Notes: a model not told the origin generated them from the letters alone. A stretch of 64,000 nt of DNA from Stigmatella erecta (GCF_900111745.1 NZ_FOIJ01000020.1:62001-126000); one strand, 5' to 3'; shown: positions 1-8,791, numbered from the stretch's first letter. Made by a program: numbers and translations.

Positions 1-109
1 GCAGAGTCCGGCACAAGTCGGCAGCGGAAACGCGGCCTTCCGTGGAGAGCTGCTCCAGGATGGCCCGCTTGCGCTCCTCGGGGAGCAGGGCGGAGGGGGT
101 TTCGGTCAT
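1..109 (-). CDS. DeoR-family transcriptional regulator, N-terminal fragment
   Basis: Only the first 36 codons are in the window; the gene continues beyond base 1. The reading MTETPSALLPEERKRAILEQ, then LSTEGRVSAADLCRTL, matches the start of the DeoR-type winged helix-turn-helix, in which an arginine-rich helix is followed by an (I)LxxLxxxGxVxxxxL recognition unit. Family members usually repress sugar or carbon-source genes and bind a phosphosugar through a C-terminal domain that cannot be seen here. The start is ambiguous: in-frame ATG codons also lie at 124 and 148. The gene is divergent from the peptidase gene that starts at 229, so a shared control region of about 100 bases is likely. The family call rests on this short piece only. 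Confidence 0.55.
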   Translation of the reverse strand, partial: MTETPSALLPEERKRAILEQLSTEGRVSAADLCRTL

Positions 110-228
110 GGTCGTCCCGGTCATGCGGTGGGATGCGGTTTTCTGCATGGTGTTGCGTTTTTCTGCTGGAGTCAAGCACCTGGCCGCCGCATGGAGAAGC
201 CCAGGCAGGCGGGGTAGCGTCGCCGCCC

Positions 229-2244
229 ATGCGCACCTTCCCTTACGTGGTCGTCTCGGCAGCCCTGCTCGCCGCGTGTGCGAGCTCGCGTCCCCCGCCT
301 CCGGAGGCTCCGGCGGCCGTTGCCCCTCCCGTGCCTCCTCCCCCCGGAGAGGGGGCTCAGGCCGCGGTGGCGCCTGACGCGCCCGCGGGGGCGGAGGCCT
401 CCCGCATCGAGGAGCTCTCGCGGCAGGCGGCGCCGTTCGTGGACGCCTTCGTCAACTCCGAGGCCCTCTTCACGCGCGATGGGAAGCAGGTGCTCTTCGT
501 CTCCTCGCGCGATGGCCTCCCACAGGTCTACCGGGCGGATGCGGCGAGCCCCACCTCACAGGCCACCCGCCTCTTCGAATCGAAGGAGCGGGTGACGCTG
601 ATCGACACCACGCCGGATGGCCGGTCCCTGCTCGTCTTCTCGGACAAGGGCGCCGACGAGAACTGGTCGGTCTGGAAGGTGGGCCTCGATGGCTCGGCCC
701 CCGTGGAGCTCACGCCCGGGGAGACCCTGAGCCGGGATACCGCGTTCCTGCCGGACCTGGCGCCGGACACCCTCTACATCGGCGCCCGGCGCATGGACGA
801 AGCCGCCTCGGCCGCGTACGCCGTCCCCGCCGCGGGGGGGCCCTCCCGCGTCATCTACCGGGATGACAAGCCGGGCTTCCTCGTCCACGTGAGCCGCGAC
901 GGCAAGCAGGGGCTGTTCGCGCGCTACCTCTCGGCGTCGGAGAACTACCTGCTGCACCTCGACCTGGCGTCGGGCAAGACGCGGCCGCTGTATCCGGCCC
1001 AGGGCACGAAGGTCAGCCTCTTCTCCGCGCAGTTCTCTCCGGATGGCCGGACCGTCTACGTCTCGACCGACGGGGGCGGGGAACAGGCGTGGGTGCTCGC
1101 CCTGGACAGCGCGACCGGCAAGGAGCTCGCCCGGTACGTCGAGAAGGACCCCGCCAAGGCCATCATCCAGAACCTCCTGGTGGCGAAGACGGGGGACACG
1201 CTCGCCCTGGGCCTCAGCGCGGGCAACCGCAGTGAGGTCCGGCTGCTCGATGCCCGCACCCTGAAGCCGCGGGCCCGGGTGGAGCTGCCGCTCGGCCAGG
1301 GAGCCGTCCAGGCCTTCTCGGAGGACGGCCGCCGGCTCACGGCCATCTGGTCCACCCCCGCATCCATCACCGATGCCTGGGTCATCGACGTGAAGACGGG
1401 CAAGGCCTCCCCACTGCGCCAGGAGCCCCGCCCGGCCCTGAAGCAGGTGCCCGCCATCGAGACGAGCATCGTGGACATCCGCGCGCACGACGGACAGGCG
1501 CTGCCCACCAATGTGTACCTGCCGAAGCAGCGCTCCGGAAAGCTGCCCGTCATCGTCAGCTACCATGGCGGGCCGGCGGGCAACTCGAAGATCAAATGGT
1601 CCGCGGCCACCGCCTTCTTCGTGTCCCAGGGCTACGCCTGGGTGGAGCCCAACGTCCGGGGCTCCTCGGGCTTCGGCCGCGCCTTCGAGGCGGCGGACAA
1701 CGGGCCAGGGCGGCTGGAGGCCTTCAAGGACATCGAGGCGGTGGGCCGCTGGGCGGCCTCCCAGCCCTGGGCGGATCCGGACCGGGTCATCATCTACGGC
1801 GGGAGCTACGGCGGCTACACGGTGCTCATCGGGCTGACGCGGATGCCGGACCTGTGGCGCGCGGGGGTGGACGTGTTCGGCGTGGCCAACATGAAGACCT
1901 TCATGGCCACCACCAGCGGCTTCATCCGGGAGGTGTTCCTGCTGGAGTTCGGAGATCCGGACAAGGACGCGGCCTTCCTGGAGTCCATCTCACCGCTCAA
2001 GGACGTGGCCCGCATCGCGGACCCACTGTTCGTCTACGCGGGGGCCAATGATCCCCGGGTGCCGCGCGGGGAGTCGGACCAGATCGTCCGCGCGCTGCGC
2101 GAGCGCCAGGTCCCCGTCGAGTACATGGTCGCGGAGAACGAGGGGCACTCCATGGCCCGGCGGGAGAACCAGATCGAGTTCATGGCGCGCACGGCCCGCT
2201 TCCTCGAAGCCCACGCGGCGCCGCGCCAGGCGCCCACGCCCTGA
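229..2244 (+). CDS. S9-family peptidase (acylaminoacyl/dipeptidyl peptidase type), lipoprotein
   Basis: A serine peptidase of the prolyl oligopeptidase clan, 671 residues. I chose the ATG at 229 because it opens directly onto a lipoprotein signal (MRTFPYVVVSAALLAAC), giving a lipidated Cys near residue 17 and a Pro-rich linker; the frame is open upstream to 133, but that extension destroys the signal peptide. Residues of roughly 60-420 carry repeated D-G-R/x blade motifs of a beta-propeller, and the C-terminal third is an alpha/beta hydrolase. The catalytic triad is visible: GGSYGG with Ser526, Asp608 in NDPRVP and His640 in EGHS. This arrangement suggests a cell-envelope peptidase acting on short peptides. 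A second S9 lipoprotein with a different domain subfamily lies at 25382. Exact substrate preference cannot be read from the sequence. Confidence 0.9.
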   Translation: MRTFPYVVVSAALLAACASSRPPPPEAPAAVAPPVPPPPGEGAQAAVAPDAPAGAEASRIEELSRQAAPFVDAFVNSEALFTRDGKQVLFVSSRDGLPQVYRADAASPTSQATRLFESKERVTLIDTTPDGRSLLVFSDKGADENWSVWKVGLDGSAPVELTPGETLSRDTAFLPDLAPDTLYIGARRMDEAASAAYAVPAAGGPSRVIYRDDKPGFLVHVSRDGKQGLFARYLSASENYLLHLDLASGKTRPLYPAQGTKVSLFSAQFSPDGRTVYVSTDGGGEQAWVLALDSATGKELARYVEKDPAKAIIQNLLVAKTGDTLALGLSAGNRSEVRLLDARTLKPRARVELPLGQGAVQAFSEDGRRLTAIWSTPASITDAWVIDVKTGKASPLRQEPRPALKQVPAIETSIVDIRAHDGQALPTNVYLPKQRSGKLPVIVSYHGGPAGNSKIKWSAATAFFVSQGYAWVEPNVRGSSGFGRAFEAADNGPGRLEAFKDIEAVGRWAASQPWADPDRVIIYGGSYGGYTVLIGLTRMPDLWRAGVDVFGVANMKTFMATTSGFIREVFLLEFGDPDKDAAFLESISPLKDVARIADPLFVYAGANDPRVPRGESDQIVRALRERQVPVEYMVAENEGHSMARRENQIEFMARTARFLEAHAAPRQAPTP

Positions 2245-2254
2245 GGCAGGCGGC

Positions 2255-2749
2255 TCAGGGGATGCCCAGCTCCTTGCGCAGCCGGTTCACCACCTTGAAG
2301 TACTCGGTGCGGGAGAAGGGCACGTTGAGGATGTAGAAGTCCTTCTTGGAGAGCCCCACGCAGCCGAAGCAGTAGTTGCAGTCCGAGAGGTTCCGGCAGA
2401 GCACCAGGTAGGCGCTGCCGGTGCAGTTCTCGCACTGCACGCAGTAGGCGCAGGCATGGCAGCTCTTCGAGTCCACGCAGTGCGAGCAGTTGTTGCACAG
2501 CTCGCACCGCGTGCAGTGGGTGCACTGGTAGCAGTTGCTGCAGTCCTTGCAGAACATGCAGTTGGCACAGCGCTGGCAGCCCTCGCACGCGTAGGAGCCC
2601 GGGTTGCCCGGGTCCGAGGCGAACGTCTTCGTCAGCCGCTGGAACTGCTCCAGGAACTCCCGCTTGCCCACGGTGGCCAGGGCCTGCCGCGCGGCCTGCT
2701 CCTCCTCATGCGACTCCGGGGTGGGGGCCCGCGTTCCGTTGTCCTTCAC
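2255..2749 (-). CDS. Cysteine-rich protein with continuous CxxC repeat
   Basis: A 164-residue protein of unknown function. After a charged, probably helical N-terminus (about residues 1-50) comes a block with 22 cysteines. Most follow at every third residue (CEGCQRCANCMFCKDC and onward), then the spacing loosens in the last part (CRNLSDCNYCFGC). The C-terminal 30 residues contain no cysteine and resemble a small helical cap. There is no signal peptide, so the protein is probably cytoplasmic. A strict three-residue Cys period could give a beta-helix-like cysteine ladder or bind several metal ions or Fe-S clusters; this is inference. It converges tail to tail with the S9 peptidase gene (10-base gap) and lies downstream of the lipoprotein gene at 2780-3343 on the same strand. 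I know of no experimentally described family to assign it to. Confidence 0.8.
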   Translation of the reverse strand: MKDNGTRAPTPESHEEEQAARQALATVGKREFLEQFQRLTKTFASDPGNPGSYACEGCQRCANCMFCKDCSNCYQCTHCTRCELCNNCSHCVDSKSCHACAYCVQCENCTGSAYLVLCRNLSDCNYCFGCVGLSKKDFYILNVPFSRTEYFKVVNRLRKELGIP

Positions 2750-2779
2750 TTGGGGGAACTCCTTCCTTTCGTTCCTGGC

Positions 2780-3343
2780 TTAGCGCAGCCGGGCCAGTCC
2801 TTCGAGATCGATGCCCCGGGCAATCCGCCGCACCTCCACGGTGCCGGGAAAGCCACGGCTCGTCACGGCCACCACGAAGCGGTCGCCCACCAGCAGGTTG
2901 GCCTCCGCGGTCGTCTCCTCCGCGTCGTAGCGCACGAACCCCACCGCCGCATCCCAGAAAATGGGGGCGGAAGGGTCGCTCGCAGGCCGGCCCTTCGCCC
3001 CTTCGGCGGCCTCGCGGATGGCCTTGGCGATCTTCCAGCCCAGCGTGGTGTCGACGATGCGGACCTTCACCTCGCGCTCCGAGCCCAGCGTGAAGGTGCG
3101 CTCGGCCTCGCTCACGGACACCTCGCCGTACTTGCCCGTGGAGCCCTCGGTCGTGGCGTGGGTGAAGCCCTCCAGGGAGTCTGGCAAGAAGGGGGCCAGC
3201 TGCCGGAAGTACACGCAGGGTGCGGCAGGGGCCTCGCCCGAAGCGGAGGCCCCATCGGCGCCCGTGCGCTCTTCCAGACAGCCGGTGCCCAGGACGAGCC
3301 CGAGCACCCCCAGCAGGCGCACCAAGGATTTGATTTCGGTCAC
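2780..3343 (-). CDS. Putative lipoprotein, function unknown
   Basis: About 187 residues from a GTG at 3343. The frame is open to an ATG at 3397, but that would overlap the start of the divergent helicase gene and put 18 residues ahead of the signal peptide; the GTG gives a compact basic-hydrophobic signal ending LVLGTGC. The lipobox is not ideal (Gly at -3), so lipidation is probable rather than certain. The mature part has no transmembrane segment and I recognise no domain. Phrases such as VSVSEAERTFTLGSEREVKV and DTTLGWKIAKAIREAAEG suggest alternating strands and helices in a small periplasmic fold. It shares a very short divergent intergenic region (34 bases) with uvrD. Confidence 0.65.
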   Translation of the reverse strand: MTEIKSLVRLLGVLGLVLGTGCLEERTGADGASASGEAPAAPCVYFRQLAPFLPDSLEGFTHATTEGSTGKYGEVSVSEAERTFTLGSEREVKVRIVDTTLGWKIAKAIREAAEGAKGRPASDPSAPIFWDAAVGFVRYDAEETTAEANLLVGDRFVVAVTSRGFPGTVEVRRIARGIDLEGLARLR

Positions 3344-3377
3344 GGGGCGATCAAAAGGTATCCCTGCTCGCCGCGCA

Positions 3378-5444
3378 ATGGACCTCTCCAAGCTCAACCC
3401 CCCTCAGCGCGAGGCCGTCGTCACGACGGAAGGCCCCCTCCTGGTGCTCGCCGGAGCAGGCAGCGGGAAAACCCGCGTCATCACCCACCGCATCGTTCAC
3501 ATCCTGAACACGCGGCCGGGGGGGGCCCTGGCCCGCAACATCCTCGCCGTCACCTTCACCAACAAGGCCGCCACCGAGATGAAGGAGCGGCTCGTGAAGA
3601 TGGCGGGCCCCCGCGCACAAGGCGTGCTGGTGTGCACCTTCCACGCCTTCGGCGCGGAGATGCTCCGCGAGGACATCCACCGGCTGGGCTGGCCGCGGAA
3701 GTTCGCCATCGCGGACATGGGGGACCAGCTGGCGCTCATCCGCCGGGCCATGCGCGACCATAAGATCGACGACCGGTCGTTCGATGCGCGCAAGGTCCTC
3801 AACCTCATCTCCAAGGCGAAGAACTCGGGGCACGAGCCCAGCCCCCAGCCCGAGGGCCTGGGGGACGACTATGATCTCATCACCCACCTGGTCTACCCGG
3901 GCTACCAGCTGGGCCTGAAGGCCCAGGGCTCGGTGGACTTCGATGACCTGCTGCTCCTGCCCGCGCGCCTGCTGCGCGAGCACGAGGACCTGAACGAGAA
4001 GTACACCCGGCGCTTCCGGTACCTGCTGGTGGACGAGTTCCAGGACACGAACCTGGCGCAGATGAACCTGCTGCGGCTGCTTGCGGGCACGGTGCGCAAC
4101 GTGTGCGCGGTGGGGGACGACGACCAGGCCATCTACAGCTGGCGCGGCGCGGAGGTGCGCAACATCCTCGAGTTCGACAGCCACTTTCCGGGCAGCCGCG
4201 AGGTGCGGCTGGAGCAGAACTACCGCTCCATGCAGGTGGTGCTGGACGCGGCGAACGCCGTCATCGCCAAGAACCCCGAGCGCAAGGCCAAGCGCATGTG
4301 GACCGACCGCCTCGGGGGCGAGCGCATCCAGGTGGTGACGTGCCCCAACGAGGAGGAGGAGGCGCGCTTCGTCGCGCATGAAATCCAGAAGCAGATCGCC
4401 CTGGGCATCGCCGCCGACGACATCGCGGTGCTCTACCGCACCAACGGCCAGTCGCGCCCCATCGAGGAGATGCTGCGCGAGAAGGGCGTCGCCTACGAGG
4501 TGGTGGGCGGCAGCGAGTTCTTCGACCGGCGCGAGGTGAAGGACGTCATCGCCTACTTCAAGGTGATCGCCAACCCCCGGGACGAGGTGAGCCTGCTGCG
4601 CATCGTCAACGTGCCGGCGCGCGGCATCGGCGACGTGACGATGGAGCGGCTGCACGCGCACGCCCGGGCGGACGGCGTCTCCCTGTGGGCGGCCATGGGC
4701 CGCAGCCAGTCCTACGAGGACCTGCCCGCGGGGGCGGCCGAGAAGGTGGGCGAGTTCCTCCAGCTCATCGAGAAGTACCGGGGCCTCTTCGAGGAGGGGA
4801 AGCTCGCCCAGGTGACGCGCCAGCTCCTGGAGGAGATCGGCTTCCGCGAGGCGACGCGCGCCCTGGCCACCTCCATTACCGCCGCGGACAAGAAGCTGAA
4901 GTCCGTGGACCACGTCCTCAACTCCCTGGAGTCCTTCGAGAAGCGGGAGGGGCCCAAGGCCAGCCTGCTCACCTACCTGAACCGGCTGAGCCTGGACACC
5001 CGCCAGGAAGAGGAGGAAGTGCCCGGGGGCCACCGGCGGGTGACCCTGATGACCGTGCATGCCTCCAAGGGGCTGGAGTACCGGCTCGTCTTCTTCATCG
5101 GCATGGAAGAGGACCTGATGCCCCACAAGGGCATGCAGGGCGAGCCCCAGAACCTGGAGGAGGAGCGGCGGCTCTGCTACGTCGGCATCACCCGGGCCAA
5201 GGAGCTACTCTACCTCACCCGGGCGGCCGTGCGGGTGAAGCGGGGCAAGGACGTGCCCTGCACCCCCTCCCGGTTCCTGGAAGACTTGCCCCCCGAGGTG
5301 GTGGAGAAGGTGGACCTGGCGGCCCCCCGCACGGGCGAGCCCACCCCACAGGAACGCAATTTCTTTGCCAACCTGAAGGACCGCTTCAAGCCCAAGGGAG
5401 CAGGCGGGGGAGCGGGACCTACACCGGCTGATCGCAAGCTTTGA
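3378..5444 (+). CDS. uvrD: ATP-dependent DNA helicase, UvrD/PcrA/Rep family (SF1A)
   Basis: A 3'-5' superfamily 1A helicase of 688 residues that unwinds DNA in repair or replication restart. The ATG at 3378 starts MDLSKLNPPQREAV, the conserved Q-motif opening of the family, so the longer upstream reading is rejected. Motifs occur in the expected order: AGAGSGKT (I), DEFQDTN (II), DDQAIYSWRGA (III), LEQNYRS (IV), TVHASKGLEY (V) and CYVGITRAKE (VI). The protein is somewhat shorter than typical UvrD (about 720) and ends in a Gly/Pro-rich basic tail without an obvious Tudor-like domain. Whether it is the UvrD, PcrA or Rep orthologue cannot be settled by eye, so the symbol is provisional. Confidence 0.9.
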   Translation: MDLSKLNPPQREAVVTTEGPLLVLAGAGSGKTRVITHRIVHILNTRPGGALARNILAVTFTNKAATEMKERLVKMAGPRAQGVLVCTFHAFGAEMLREDIHRLGWPRKFAIADMGDQLALIRRAMRDHKIDDRSFDARKVLNLISKAKNSGHEPSPQPEGLGDDYDLITHLVYPGYQLGLKAQGSVDFDDLLLLPARLLREHEDLNEKYTRRFRYLLVDEFQDTNLAQMNLLRLLAGTVRNVCAVGDDDQAIYSWRGAEVRNILEFDSHFPGSREVRLEQNYRSMQVVLDAANAVIAKNPERKAKRMWTDRLGGERIQVVTCPNEEEEARFVAHEIQKQIALGIAADDIAVLYRTNGQSRPIEEMLREKGVAYEVVGGSEFFDRREVKDVIAYFKVIANPRDEVSLLRIVNVPARGIGDVTMERLHAHARADGVSLWAAMGRSQSYEDLPAGAAEKVGEFLQLIEKYRGLFEEGKLAQVTRQLLEEIGFREATRALATSITAADKKLKSVDHVLNSLESFEKREGPKASLLTYLNRLSLDTRQEEEEVPGGHRRVTLMTVHASKGLEYRLVFFIGMEEDLMPHKGMQGEPQNLEEERRLCYVGITRAKELLYLTRAAVRVKRGKDVPCTPSRFLEDLPPEVVEKVDLAAPRTGEPTPQERNFFANLKDRFKPKGAGGGAGPTPADRKL

Positions 5445-5465
5445 AGTCCCCGGCGCGGTGCGGCC

Positions 5466-5494
5466 TTGACTTACCTCTTGGCTCCTCCTAAGAG
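5466..5494 (+). promoter_or_regulatory. Predicted sigma-70-type promoter of rplM-rpsI
   Basis: TTGACT at 5466-5471 is followed after exactly 17 bases by TAAGAG at 5489-5494. The -35 box matches consensus at five of six positions; the -10 box is weak, as is common in high-GC genomes. The site lies about 118 bases before the rplM start and just after the helicase stop. The same layout (TTGAC-x, 17-base spacer, TA-rich box) recurs before tRNA-Lys and before tig. Confidence 0.5.
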
Positions 5495-5611
5495 GGTCGG
5501 CCTTTCCGGGCATCGTCCCAGCAGTGGAGTTTTGGGACAGGACCCGTGGTTGGTTCGACTATGTCAGGCGGCCATCGCAGGAGGCCGCTGCCGAGTTTTG
5601 GAGCGCATACA

Positions 5612-6058
5612 ATGTCGCAGAGGACCTACAGCGCGAAGGCGTCGGATATCAAGCGCGAGTGGCACGTGGTGGACGTCTCGGACAAGGTGCTGGGCCGTGC
5701 CGCCAGCCAGATCGCCACGCTGCTCAAGGGCAAGCACAAGGCCATCTACACCCCGTCCATCGACACGGGCGACCACGTGGTCGTCATCAACGCCGAGAAG
5801 GTGAAGGTGACGGGCACCAAGGAGCAGGCGAAGATGTACTACCGCCATCCTCGGGCCGGTTTCCCGGGCGCCCTGAAGATCACCAACCTCGCGAAGCTGC
5901 GTCAGCGGCACCCCGAGGACGTCATCATCAACGCCGTGCGCCGGATGCTGCCGCGCAACGCGCTGGGCCGCCAGATGATGACCAAGCTCAAGGTTTATGC
6001 GGGTGACACCCACCCCCACGCCGCGCAGAAGCCCACCGCGCGCGAGGTCGAGGCGTAA
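5612..6058 (+). CDS. rplM: 50S ribosomal protein L13
   Basis: Ribosomal protein uL13, 148 residues, the normal length. It binds 23S rRNA early in assembly of the large subunit. The reading MSQRTYSAKASDIKREWHVV, then LGRAASQIATLLKGKHK, and the later RRMLPRNALGRQMMTKLKVY are hallmark segments. I chose the ATG at 5612 because TTTTGGAGCGCATACA provides a good Shine-Dalgarno element and homologues start close to this point; an in-frame ATG at 5546 would add 22 unrelated residues. It forms the classic two-gene operon with rpsI, 37 bases downstream, driven by the promoter at 5466 and closed by the hairpin at 6526. Confidence 0.97.
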   Translation: MSQRTYSAKASDIKREWHVVDVSDKVLGRAASQIATLLKGKHKAIYTPSIDTGDHVVVINAEKVKVTGTKEQAKMYYRHPRAGFPGALKITNLAKLRQRHPEDVIINAVRRMLPRNALGRQMMTKLKVYAGDTHPHAAQKPTAREVEA

Positions 6059-6095
6059 CCTTCTCCCCCCTTTTGAATGACGAGAGCAGAACCCC

Positions 6096-6497
6096 ATGCC
6101 TATCAACCCTGAGAATGGTTTTTACGCCACGGGCCGCCGCAAGGAGGCCACCGCCCGCGTGTGGCTCAAGCCCGGCACCGGCATCGTGACGATCAACGGC
6201 CGCGAGCTGAACAACTACTTCGGCCGTGAGACCTCCAAGATGGTGATGTACCAGCCGCTGGAGATCATCGAGCAGAAGGGCAAGGTCGACCTGACCGTGA
6301 ACGTGCGCGGGGGCGGCCTGTCCGGCCAGGCCGGCGCGATCCGCCACGGCATCGCCCGCGCGCTGTGCGCCTTCAACCCGGAGTTCCGCCCGGCGCTCAA
6401 GAAGGCCGGCTTCCTGACCCGCGATGCCCGCGCGGTCGAGCGCAAGAAGTACGGTCAGCCGGGCGCGCGCCGCCGGTTCCAGTTCTCCAAGCGCTAG
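6096..6497 (+). CDS. rpsI: 30S ribosomal protein S9
   Basis: Ribosomal protein uS9, 133 residues. The N-terminal [18 protein letters not shown] and the basic C-terminal tail [11 protein letters not shown], which reaches to the peptidyl-tRNA anticodon in the P site of known ribosomes, are both intact. It follows rplM by 37 bases, the conserved L13-S9 order found across bacteria, so the two subunit proteins are co-expressed. Nothing unusual is seen. Confidence 0.97.
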   Translation: MPINPENGFYATGRRKEATARVWLKPGTGIVTINGRELNNYFGRETSKMVMYQPLEIIEQKGKVDLTVNVRGGGLSGQAGAIRHGIARALCAFNPEFRPALKKAGFLTRDARAVERKKYGQPGARRRFQFSKR

Positions 6498-6525
6498 TCT
6501 GTTTGCTCCTCACGGAGCTGCTTGC

Positions 6526-6564
6526 ACGGCGGGGGTCCTTTCGGGCCTCCGCCGTTGTGTTTTT
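6526..6564 (+). terminator. Rho-independent terminator after rpsI
   Basis: ACGGCGG at 6526-6532 pairs with CCGCCGT at 6549-6555, with further G-C pairing inward, followed by TGTGTTTTT. It stands 29 bases after the rpsI stop and separates the ribosomal operon from the PilT-like gene. Confidence 0.7.
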
Positions 6565-6619
6565 GCCCCGTGGGTCCTCTTCGCCCAACTGGAGGGCGGT
6601 GTTACCATCCGCGCCGACC

Positions 6620-7978
6620 ATGGAACTCAACGAGATTCTGCAGATCGCGCTTCGGGGGGGTGCCTCCGATATCCACCTGAAAGCCGGACTCCCTCCCATG
6701 TTCCGAGTGGATGGTTCGCTCGTGCCCCTCAAGGACGGCAAGCGCCTGCCGCCGGAGGAGGTCGCGCGCATGGCCTTCGGCATCATGAACGAGTTCCAGA
6801 AGGAGAAGTTCAAGGCGAGCAACGAGGTGGACCTGGCGTACGGGGTGCCGGGCCTCGGGCGCTTCCGCGTGAACATCTTCCAGCAGCGCGGCACCATCGG
6901 CTCGGTGCTGCGCGTCATCCCCTTCAAGGTGATGACCATCAAGGACCTGCTGCTGCCGCCCATCCTCGAGAAGATCTGCGGCGAGGAGCGCGGGCTCGTG
7001 CTCGTCACGGGCACCACCGGCTCGGGTAAGTCCACCACGCTCGCGGCGATGATCGATCACATCAACGCCAACGAGACCAACCACATCATGACGGTCGAGG
7101 ACCCCATCGAGTTCCTCATCCGTGACAAGCGCTCCATCATCAACCAGCGCGAGGTGGGCGTGGACACCATGTCCTTCTCGCAGGCGCTCAAGAGCGCGCT
7201 GCGGCAGGACCCGGACGTCATCCTCGTGGGCGAAATGCGCGACTACGAGACCATCGAGACGGCGCTCCACGCGGCGGAGACGGGCCACCTGGTGATGTCC
7301 ACGCTGCACACGCTGGACGCCACGGAGACCATCAACCGCATCGTGTCCGCCTTCCCCCCGCACCAGCAGAAGCAGGTGCGCCTGCAGCTCGCCGCCGTGC
7401 TCAAAGCCGTGGTGAGCCAGCGCCTCGTTCCGCGCGCGGACGGCAAGGGCCGCGTGGCCGCGGTGGAAATCCTCCGCGTCACCACGCGCGTGCGCGAGCT
7501 CATCGAGGACAAGGACCGCACCAAGGAGATCCACGACGCCATCGCCCAGGGCTTCGACTCGTACGGGATGCAGACCTTCGACCAGTCGCTGATGGGGCTG
7601 GTGCGCAATGGCCTCGTCTCCTACGAGGAGGCTCACCGGCAGGCGACGAACCCGGACGACTTCGCGCTGCGCTTCTCCGGCATCAGCGGGACGGCCGACT
7701 CCAAGTGGGACAACTTCGATGGCAAGACGGGCGAGGCCAAGCCCGTGCCGGGCACCGCGCAGTTCGCCCAGAAGGGGGCTCCGGCGGGCGCCGTGCCGCC
7801 GCCCGCGCCCGGGGCCGCGCGTGCCGGTGCACCGCCGCCGCCGCCTGCCGCCGCCCGTGCCCCGGCGACGCCTCCGCCGCCTCCGGGTGCCCGGCCCGCG
7901 GCCGGTGGCCCCCCCCGGCCTCCGCCGCCTCCGGCCGCCGCCGGAGGAGACGACGACTTCAGCATCGAGCGCTTCTGA
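6620..7978 (+). CDS. PilT-like type IV pilus ATPase with proline-rich C-terminal extension
   Basis: A hexameric secretion-type ATPase of the PilT/PilU family, 452 residues against about 345-370 in ordinary PilT. In order: N-terminal PAS-like domain with SDIHLKAGLPPMFRVDG, Walker A GTTGSGKST at 131-139, Asp box, Walker B DPDVILVGEMRD at 197-208, and the His box STLHT. From about residue 362 the conserved domain ends and a tail of Pro, Ala and Gly follows, closing with the acidic GGDDDFSIERF. No pilus genes adjoin it, so it is probably one of the several PilT paralogues of myxobacteria rather than the core retraction motor. The ATG at 6620 follows the rpsI terminator; open frame further upstream overlaps rpsI and is ignored. 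The tail may be a docking or localisation region (inference). Confidence 0.85.
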   Translation: MELNEILQIALRGGASDIHLKAGLPPMFRVDGSLVPLKDGKRLPPEEVARMAFGIMNEFQKEKFKASNEVDLAYGVPGLGRFRVNIFQQRGTIGSVLRVIPFKVMTIKDLLLPPILEKICGEERGLVLVTGTTGSGKSTTLAAMIDHINANETNHIMTVEDPIEFLIRDKRSIINQREVGVDTMSFSQALKSALRQDPDVILVGEMRDYETIETALHAAETGHLVMSTLHTLDATETINRIVSAFPPHQQKQVRLQLAAVLKAVVSQRLVPRADGKGRVAAVEILRVTTRVRELIEDKDRTKEIHDAIAQGFDSYGMQTFDQSLMGLVRNGLVSYEEAHRQATNPDDFALRFSGISGTADSKWDNFDGKTGEAKPVPGTAQFAQKGAPAGAVPPPAPGAARAGAPPPPPAAARAPATPPPPPGARPAAGGPPRPPPPPAAAGGDDDFSIERF

Positions 7979-7982
7979 GCCC

Positions 7983-8019
7983 GCGGCCCCTCCTCGGCAA
8001 GAGGGGGGGCCGGGGCCGC
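7983..8019. terminator. Hairpin between convergent genes
   Basis: GCGGCCCC (7983-7990) pairs with GGGGCCGC (8012-8019), and TCCTC/GAGGG extends the stem inward. It fills nearly the whole gap between two convergent genes and could act in both directions. There is no T-tract, so efficiency is uncertain. Confidence 0.5.
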
Positions 8020-8757
8020 TCAGGCGTCGTCGTCACCCAGCTGGGCGCGCAGGCGGGACAGGCGCATGGGGCCGATGAGCTTCTCCCGGGAGAGCACCTG
8101 CAGCAGCTCCACCGTGGCCCGCAGCCGCGCCTCCTGGAGCTCCTCGGCCTGCCCGGAGATTTCCCCCTCCATCAGCGTCTCCAGATGCTCGGGGTTGATG
8201 GGGGCGGGGCCCTCGGACCAGGCGATGTCGAACAGGGCCTTGGCGATCTGCGTCCGGGCTTCGCGCTCCGCCTCCGAGGCTCCTGACTGGGAGAACTTCA
8301 ACAGCAGGGCATCCACGCCCTCCCGGGTGAGCGCCGCGAGCGCGGGCACCTCGCCGAGCGCCTCCGCCACCCAGTCGGCGTCGAAGTCATCCACCTCGTC
8401 CTCGTAGCCGAAGGCCTCCTCCAGGAGGATGGAGGAGATGAAGGCTTCGGTCTCCTCCTCGCTGGCGCCCTCGCCCAGGAGGGCCTCCCGGGCCTGGGCG
8501 GTGGCCGGGGCGAGCTTGGGCTCCTGGGCAATGGAGCGCACGGCGCTGTGCGCGGCCAGCAGCACGAGCGTCGCCTGGACATCGGAGGCCAGCTTGCGGC
8601 CGGAGACGCCGAGGAGCTCGGCGCGCTGCTGGGGGTGGGCGGCCGCGGTGGCGGCGAAGAGCTGCTCCTCGGCGGAGAGGGGCTCCCCCGACTTCTCCTT
8701 CTGGAGGGTTTCCCGGGCAGCGTCGAGGTTGAGGAAGCGGGCGATGAGCGGGTGCAT
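8020..8757 (-). CDS. Conserved hypothetical protein, acidic and helical
   Basis: A 245-residue protein I do not recognise. I chose the ATG at 8757 (MHPLIARFLNLDAARETLQK); an upstream in-frame ATG at 8907 would run into the divergent recX gene. The sequence is rich in Ala, Leu and Glu with no membrane segment or signal peptide. It contains an acidic stretch YEDEVDDFDADWVAEALGEV near the middle and helical segments throughout, ending in GPMRLSRLRAQLGDDDA. It may be a cytoplasmic adaptor-like helical protein, but no function is proposed. Its start is only 34 bases from the start of recX on the opposite strand, so the two share a regulatory region. Confidence 0.75.
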   Translation of the reverse strand: MHPLIARFLNLDAARETLQKEKSGEPLSAEEQLFAATAAAHPQQRAELLGVSGRKLASDVQATLVLLAAHSAVRSIAQEPKLAPATAQAREALLGEGASEEETEAFISSILLEEAFGYEDEVDDFDADWVAEALGEVPALAALTREGVDALLLKFSQSGASEAEREARTQIAKALFDIAWSEGPAPINPEHLETLMEGEISGQAEELQEARLRATVELLQVLSREKLIGPMRLSRLRAQLGDDDA

Positions 8758-8791
8758 GTCCGGCCTGTTACCACATGCTAGAGAGCGGGCG

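Noticed and set aside
133..228. Upstream start for the S9 peptidase lipoprotein
   Set aside because: The additional 32 residues place the lipoprotein signal inside the protein; the ATG at 229 is a better start.
3351..5126. A 591-codon open frame antisense to uvrD
   Set aside because: Low-complexity shadow of the helicase gene.
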